DNA of 64,000 nucleotides, taken from assembly GCF_019311235.1 (NCBI RefSeq), contig NZ_JAHWDF010000003.1:124001-188000 (forward strand), given 5' to 3'. Below the pieces are notes generated by a model, which worked only from the letters and a program-made list of their open reading frames with translations, did no database searches and was not told the origin of the DNA. Each line of letters begins with the position of its first letter. Positions within the stretch are counted from its first letter, which is position 1. Shown one piece after another: positions 59,769 to 64,000 of this stretch. A program made the translations under genes and the position numbers. Source of the stretch: Mesonia aestuariivivens (GTDB taxonomy: Bacteria > Bacteroidota > Bacteroidia > Flavobacteriales > Flavobacteriaceae).

Positions 59769-61364
59769 TTACTTTTTTTGGTTGACGTAGTTCATCAAAT
59801 CTACATCGTTGCCCAAAAGTACATCTTTCGGATTGATTCTTCCGTTAGGTGAATCATTTTCTAATTTCAGTACGCCACGCGGACAAACTTCAGCACAAAT
59901 CCCACAGCCTACGCAAGAAGAACGTATAATATTTTCTCCCTTTTGCGCATAGGCTCGAACATCGATTCCCATTTCACAATAGGTAGAACAATTTCCGCAA
60001 GATATACATTGTCCGCCATTGGTAGTTATTCTAAATTTTGAAAACAAACGCTGCTGAAAACCTAAAACTGCTGCCATAGGACACCCGAAACGACACCAAA
60101 CGCGACTTCCGAAGATGGGATAAAAACCAACGCCTATAACTCCGCTAAACACAGAACCAATTAAAAATGCATAGGTTGTTCTTAGTGTTTCAGCTTGAAA
60201 AAGAAATAGCGAATTTCCCCAAAAAAAATGAATAGCGATTAAGCCTATAATGATAACGAAATAACCAATTGCTCCATATCGCGCATCTTCTTGTAATTCT
60301 TGTCTACGAAAAATCATCACCCAACCAAAAACCAAAGTCAATATTGAGGCCACAAAACCTAGAAAAACATCTTTGTTCAACCAATATTTAGAAGTATCGT
60401 AATCTAAATAAGAATAGATTACGGCAGTAGTCATGAGCGTTACAAAAACCACCACGCTATGCACGACCCAACGTTCTATTTTCCAAGCGATTTGACGCTT
60501 ATCACTTAAATGCCGAAATGGGTCACCAGCAGTTTCAGCTAAACCACCACAACCACAAACCCAAGAACAATACCAACGCTTGCCATATTTATAAGTAAGA
60601 ATAGGTGTTATAACGAAAATTGAAATAATTCCAAAAATTAGCAGAGCCAACCCAATTGCCCCTGAATTTAAAAAACCATCGATTCTATATTGCTCAAAAT
60701 TATAATAATTAAGAGGCCAAATGCTTTTTAAATCGTAATACGGAAGTTGTAAATGTTCTCCGTTTAATCTTGCCATTAACTCTGGAATGATAAAAGCAAA
60801 TGCCGTTTGAAAAAACATAACAGATATTGTACGAATAATCTCGTAGCGACTATGACGATATTTCCAGATAAATTTGATGCCGAAAATTAATATAGAAAGT
60901 GAATATAAAGTACCATACATAAACCATTGGCTTGCAGGATTACCGCTCAAAGCATAACTCAACGGATCGAATAAAGCGACTAACCCTGTATTTTCAGCTT
61001 CACTATTTAAGCCTAAATATTGAGGATAAAAATAGAGTACTACATAGAAAATGGTAATTAAAACACCAAAAACCCAAGCCCAAAGCCCATGTGAGGTAAG
61101 TGATTTAAACCAAACGCCATCATTTTTAACTCCTTTGTATTTATCGCCATATATAGACCACGAAAAACCTATCACTCCTAAAGAAATAGATGTTAAAGAC
61201 AAACTTAACCATAGCGGTTTATTGGGGAAATTAAGATTAAAGCTAGCTAATAATAAGATTGCAAGACCCAAAACGCCTAATACTAAAAACAGTTTCTGCC
61301 AGAAATTTAATTCTTGCGGTGGCTGTCCCGACAATGCCATATTATATTGAACTCTACTCATCAA
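59769..61364 (-). CDS. NapH/NosR-like membrane iron-sulfur protein
   Basis: 531 residues. Eight or more membrane helices come first. Cysteine motifs at the membrane ends are WYCSWVCGCGG and VWCRFGCPMAA, typical of NapH/NosR/RdxA proteins. Two 4Fe-4S sites follow at Cys453, 456, 459, 463 and Cys484, 487, 490, 494. Such proteins move electrons across or along the membrane, often to or from quinol. The upstream FAD oxidoreductase gene overlaps it by 11 bp. It is followed directly by a glycosyltransferase gene, an unusual neighbour. Confidence 0.88.
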   Translation of the reverse strand: MMSRVQYNMALSGQPPQELNFWQKLFLVLGVLGLAILLLASFNLNFPNKPLWLSLSLTSISLGVIGFSWSIYGDKYKGVKNDGVWFKSLTSHGLWAWVFGVLITIFYVVLYFYPQYLGLNSEAENTGLVALFDPLSYALSGNPASQWFMYGTLYSLSILIFGIKFIWKYRHSRYEIIRTISVMFFQTAFAFIIPELMARLNGEHLQLPYYDLKSIWPLNYYNFEQYRIDGFLNSGAIGLALLIFGIISIFVITPILTYKYGKRWYCSWVCGCGGLAETAGDPFRHLSDKRQIAWKIERWVVHSVVVFVTLMTTAVIYSYLDYDTSKYWLNKDVFLGFVASILTLVFGWVMIFRRQELQEDARYGAIGYFVIIIGLIAIHFFWGNSLFLFQAETLRTTYAFLIGSVFSGVIGVGFYPIFGSRVWCRFGCPMAAVLGFQQRLFSKFRITTNGGQCISCGNCSTYCEMGIDVRAYAQKGENIIRSSCVGCGICAEVCPRGVLKLENDSPNGRINPKDVLLGNDVDLMNYVNQKK

Positions 61365-62655
61365 CTAAGTTTTTTTGAAATTTTGATTGCTGAAATGCTT
61401 GCTGCACTTTTTTTAAATATTTCTTTGAAAATTCTTTGTCGAAATTAGCTTTCTGTAATTGCAGAATAACTTTCTCTATAGGTAATTTTTCGGTTAGCCA
61501 AGCATCAACAATTTCGTGTCGTAAACGAATTCCAAAAGCATTGATACCAATAAACTTCTTAGAATTAGTTTCATATTGAAAATGAAGCGCTCGTTCATTT
61601 TTGGCATCTTGCCAATAAAAATCTGAATAGCCTTCTTTTTTTTTTGAAAAAACCCATCCATAAGTTTGATATTCTATGTCGAAAAATTTTGCTGAATTGA
61701 ACCAATTACTAGGATTATATGCTGTAGGATTACCGCAAATAGTTTGCGCAACGGTTTCTCCCATTATTCTGCCTGTATACCAAACCGCTTCTACCGATTT
61801 TCGATGACCGATAGGTTCGCATTGTTGCGCACAATCGCCAATGGCATAAACATCAGGAATATTGGTAGCTAAGTTTCTGTTAACTAAAATACCGAGATCG
61901 GTTTCTAGCGCTGTGTTTTTTAGAAACGAGATATTAGGTTTTACACCAGTTGCAATCCCAACCCATTGGCAATCAATATGCTTCCCTGTGGTTGTTTTTA
62001 TTGATTTTACACGGTTGTCGCTGTCTGGAATTATTTCTGCTAATTCAGTTTCAAATACTAAGTTGATACCGCGTTTTTCAATATGATTGCTAATTAATTT
62101 TCCTTCTTCAATTGGCAACACACTTCCCCAAAAATGAGATTCTCGAATAAGCATTGTCACTTCGATATTTCGAGTATGTAACATTTCGGCTAATTCAATA
62201 CCAATTAAACCACCGCCTACAATAACCGCATGATTTAAATTTTCTGAATTATTATTTAATAATTCTAAATCTTGCTTGGCTACTAAACCTTGCACACCAT
62301 TTAAATCTTGACCTTTCCAACCTCTAAAATGAGTTACCGAACCAGTCGCTAAGATTAACTTATCGTATACAATCTCTTCTCCTTCCGCAGAAATTAATTT
62401 TTTACTTTTAAAGTCAACTATGTTAATATAGGCTTGCTTTAATTCAATTCTATTTTTTTTCCAAAACGAATTTTCATAAGGTTGAGTATGTTCAAACTTC
62501 ATATGTCCCATATACACATACATTAAGGCGGGACGAGAGAAAAAATATTCGTTTTCTGCGGAAATAACGGTAATTCTGTTATCAGAAAATTTACGAATAT
62601 GTCGAGCAGCAGTGATGCCTGCAATTCCATTTCCGATAATAACGACGTGGCTCAT
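61354..62655 (-). CDS. NAD(P)H-dependent FAD oxidoreductase (rubredoxin/nitrite reductase type)
   Basis: 433 residues. The FAD motif is VIIGNGIAGITAARHIRKF at the N-terminus, the NAD(P) motif is AVIVGGGLIGIELAEMLHTR near 150, and DVYAIGDCAQQCEP marks the second FAD site. It is most like rubredoxin reductases and the N-terminal half of NirB. The C-terminal region (about 310-433) carries an extra domain with YGWVFSKKKEGYSDFYWQDAK. It probably hands electrons to the iron-sulfur protein encoded next, with which it overlaps by 11 bp (inference). Confidence 0.88.
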   Translation of the reverse strand: MSHVVIIGNGIAGITAARHIRKFSDNRITVISAENEYFFSRPALMYVYMGHMKFEHTQPYENSFWKKNRIELKQAYINIVDFKSKKLISAEGEEIVYDKLILATGSVTHFRGWKGQDLNGVQGLVAKQDLELLNNNSENLNHAVIVGGGLIGIELAEMLHTRNIEVTMLIRESHFWGSVLPIEEGKLISNHIEKRGINLVFETELAEIIPDSDNRVKSIKTTTGKHIDCQWVGIATGVKPNISFLKNTALETDLGILVNRNLATNIPDVYAIGDCAQQCEPIGHRKSVEAVWYTGRIMGETVAQTICGNPTAYNPSNWFNSAKFFDIEYQTYGWVFSKKKEGYSDFYWQDAKNERALHFQYETNSKKFIGINAFGIRLRHEIVDAWLTEKLPIEKVILQLQKANFDKEFSKKYLKKVQQAFQQSKFQKNLVDE

Positions 62656-62725
62656 GATAATTATTCTTCAGTTTTAAAGGTAAGCACTTCTTTTCAGAAA
62701 AAATTAAACAAAATAGTTAAAGCAA

Positions 62726-63979
62726 TTACTGGTATGCTGCTTTTCTATTGGAATCTAATTTTATGAATATAAATAACAAAATAGTAAAGCCCCAAAGCCC
62801 TGAGCCGCCATAACTAAAGAAGGGTAACGGAATCCCTACGGTAGGAAAAACACCAATAACCATTCCTATATTTACTAAAAAATGAATAAATAAAATACCG
62901 GCAACGCTATAGCCATAAACTCGGCTAAATTGAGATTTTTGACGTTCTGCTATAAAAATTAATCGTGTAGTTAATGCTATAAACAACAAAATTACCATTG
63001 CACTTCCTGCAAAACCCCATTCTTCTCCTACAGTGCTAAAAATATAATCTGTATGTTGCTCAGGTACAAAATTACCTTTGGTTTGAGTCCCTTGCGTCCA
63101 ACCCTTACCTGTCCACCCACCGCTACCAATCGCAATCTCGCTTTGATTGGTATTGTAGCCAATCCCTTTAGTATCTACTTCTTTACCCAAAACTATATTA
63201 AAACGATCTCGGTGACGCTGCTCAAAAACGTTATGAAATATATAATTTACAGAAAAAGCAAATAAAATAGACGTTAGGGAAATTATGATATACCGCCATA
63301 AATGCTTTCTTTTATTTTTTCGATTAAAAAATAAAAGAAGTAAAGCTAATATTACCACAGCTACACTCACCCAAATTGCACCAAAAATTAATGTAAATAC
63401 AAAAAGTAAAACTAACGATAAACCTACAAGCAAATATCCGCCTGAGAGTCCTTCTCTATATAGAGGAAAAAAGAAGGCGGCATAAACTAAGGCACTTCCA
63501 GGATCTGGCTGTGGAATAATTACTAATGCAGGTAACATAATAATTAAAAAAGCCCCACATTGGTGTTTAAAAGATTTAATATTGGTCTGAATATCGCTTA
63601 AGTATTTTGCTAATGCTAATGCTGTGGCTGCTTTCGCAAATTCTGAAGGCTGAATACTAAAACCGCCAAAAGCATACCAAGAAGTAGCTCCAGAAATAGT
63701 TTTACCAAACACAAACAAACCTAAGAGCGACAACAAAGAAATTAAATAAATAACACTTGAAAAACGTTCATAAAATTTAGCTTCTACAGAAAGAATGAAA
63801 ATGATTAAAAGAACACTCAATCCAATAAACAGGCCTTGTCTACCATAAATTTGGCTTAAGTCAAAAAAGCTCTGTGCACTTTCATTTAATGAAGCTGAAT
63901 AAATATTTACCCATCCAAAAATTACAAGTAATAAAAACAATAAGATAGATACCCAATCGAAACCAGTACTTTTATTCAT
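62726..63979 (-). CDS. rodA: Rod-shape SEDS glycosyltransferase RodA
   Basis: 417 residues, an SEDS membrane protein with about ten helices. Signature segments: FSIQPSEFAKAATALALAKYLSD, IIPQPDPGSALVYAAFFFPLYREGL, GSGGWTGKGWTQGTQTKGNFVPEQHTDYIFSTVGEEWGF and GVFPTVGIPLPFFSYGGSGLWG. It polymerises lipid II glycans for cell elongation with PBP2. It starts directly after what seems to be the stop of the upstream gene (TAAATG), as expected for an mrdA-rodA pair. Confidence 0.95.
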   Translation of the reverse strand: MNKSTGFDWVSILLFLLLVIFGWVNIYSASLNESAQSFFDLSQIYGRQGLFIGLSVLLIIFILSVEAKFYERFSSVIYLISLLSLLGLFVFGKTISGATSWYAFGGFSIQPSEFAKAATALALAKYLSDIQTNIKSFKHQCGAFLIIMLPALVIIPQPDPGSALVYAAFFFPLYREGLSGGYLLVGLSLVLLFVFTLIFGAIWVSVAVVILALLLLFFNRKNKRKHLWRYIIISLTSILFAFSVNYIFHNVFEQRHRDRFNIVLGKEVDTKGIGYNTNQSEIAIGSGGWTGKGWTQGTQTKGNFVPEQHTDYIFSTVGEEWGFAGSAMVILLFIALTTRLIFIAERQKSQFSRVYGYSVAGILFIHFLVNIGMVIGVFPTVGIPLPFFSYGGSGLWGFTILLFIFIKLDSNRKAAYQ

Positions 63980-64000
63980 TTATTGATTAATTTTAAAAGG
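63980..64000 (-). CDS. Possible C-terminal end of mrdA (PBP2), partial
   Basis: On the minus strand the last bases read PFKINQ then TAA at 63980-63982, directly abutting the rodA ATG. The gene before rodA is normally the PBP2 gene mrdA. Only six codons are visible, so identity is a guess from gene order. Confidence 0.3.
   Translation of the reverse strand, partial: PFKINQ

Overview
The window reads as chromosome of a marine-type flavobacterium (Bacteroidota, family Flavobacteriaceae; genus not determined). Supporting signs are the low GC, a 287-residue primary sigma factor without region 1.1, TAnnTTTG -7 promoter boxes, type IX secretion genes (plug protein, PorT, a T9SS sorting tail), a six-subunit Na+-pumping NADH:quinone reductase, a mevalonate pathway and a bacterial deoxyhypusine-synthase-like protein. 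No rRNA, tRNA or CRISPR array was found.

Layout. 1-1436: the tail of an unknown gene, then a decayed IS256-family element with terminal repeats and an 8-bp target duplication. 1429-9053, minus strand: apbE, an orphan 118-residue gene and nqrABCDEF; ApbE loads the covalent FMN of NqrB and NqrC. 9211-17493: T9SS plug protein, apaG, an NRDE protein, pruA, rsmG, a TrkA-C membrane protein, a desaturase and an aminotransferase. 17575-20420: trkAH potassium uptake. 20555-27341: menG-porT, an rRNA-type methyltransferase, a TamA-like outer membrane protein, fbaA and accD. 27342-29640: an inserted segment with a T9SS-sorted leucine-rich protein and a broken metalloprotease. It is flanked by a 55-bp exact repeat of the accD 3' end, with a displaced accD tail next to rpsO. 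29842-36566: rpsO, pnp, proC-proB-proA and the primary sigma gene. 36725-44907: a BLUF photosensor, rpe, several flavoproteins, an NYN/OST-HTH protein, an MtfA-like peptidase, a symporter and a DUF421 protein. 44973-49473: TspO, then mvaD, a mevalonate-kinase-like gene, a UbiA prenyltransferase and a pseudouridine synthase. 49850-55829: a polyamine cluster (arginine decarboxylase, agmatinase, DHS-like synthase, GNAT-nitrilase fusion) and a LABN membrane protein, with dispersed structured repeats around it. 56004-64000, minus strand: rodA, then a run pairing a FAD oxidoreductase and a NapH-like iron-sulfur membrane protein with three glycosyltransferases.

Points most worth attention are the accD tail duplication around the 27-30 kb insert, the IS insertion into two overlapping stop codons that left both genes intact, three promoters placed so that transcripts should be leaderless, several apparent upstream TTG starts that are really the end of a -7 box, a structured flavobacterial repeat, and the redox/glycosyltransferase run at the right edge. 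All functional calls are by reading; no database search was run.
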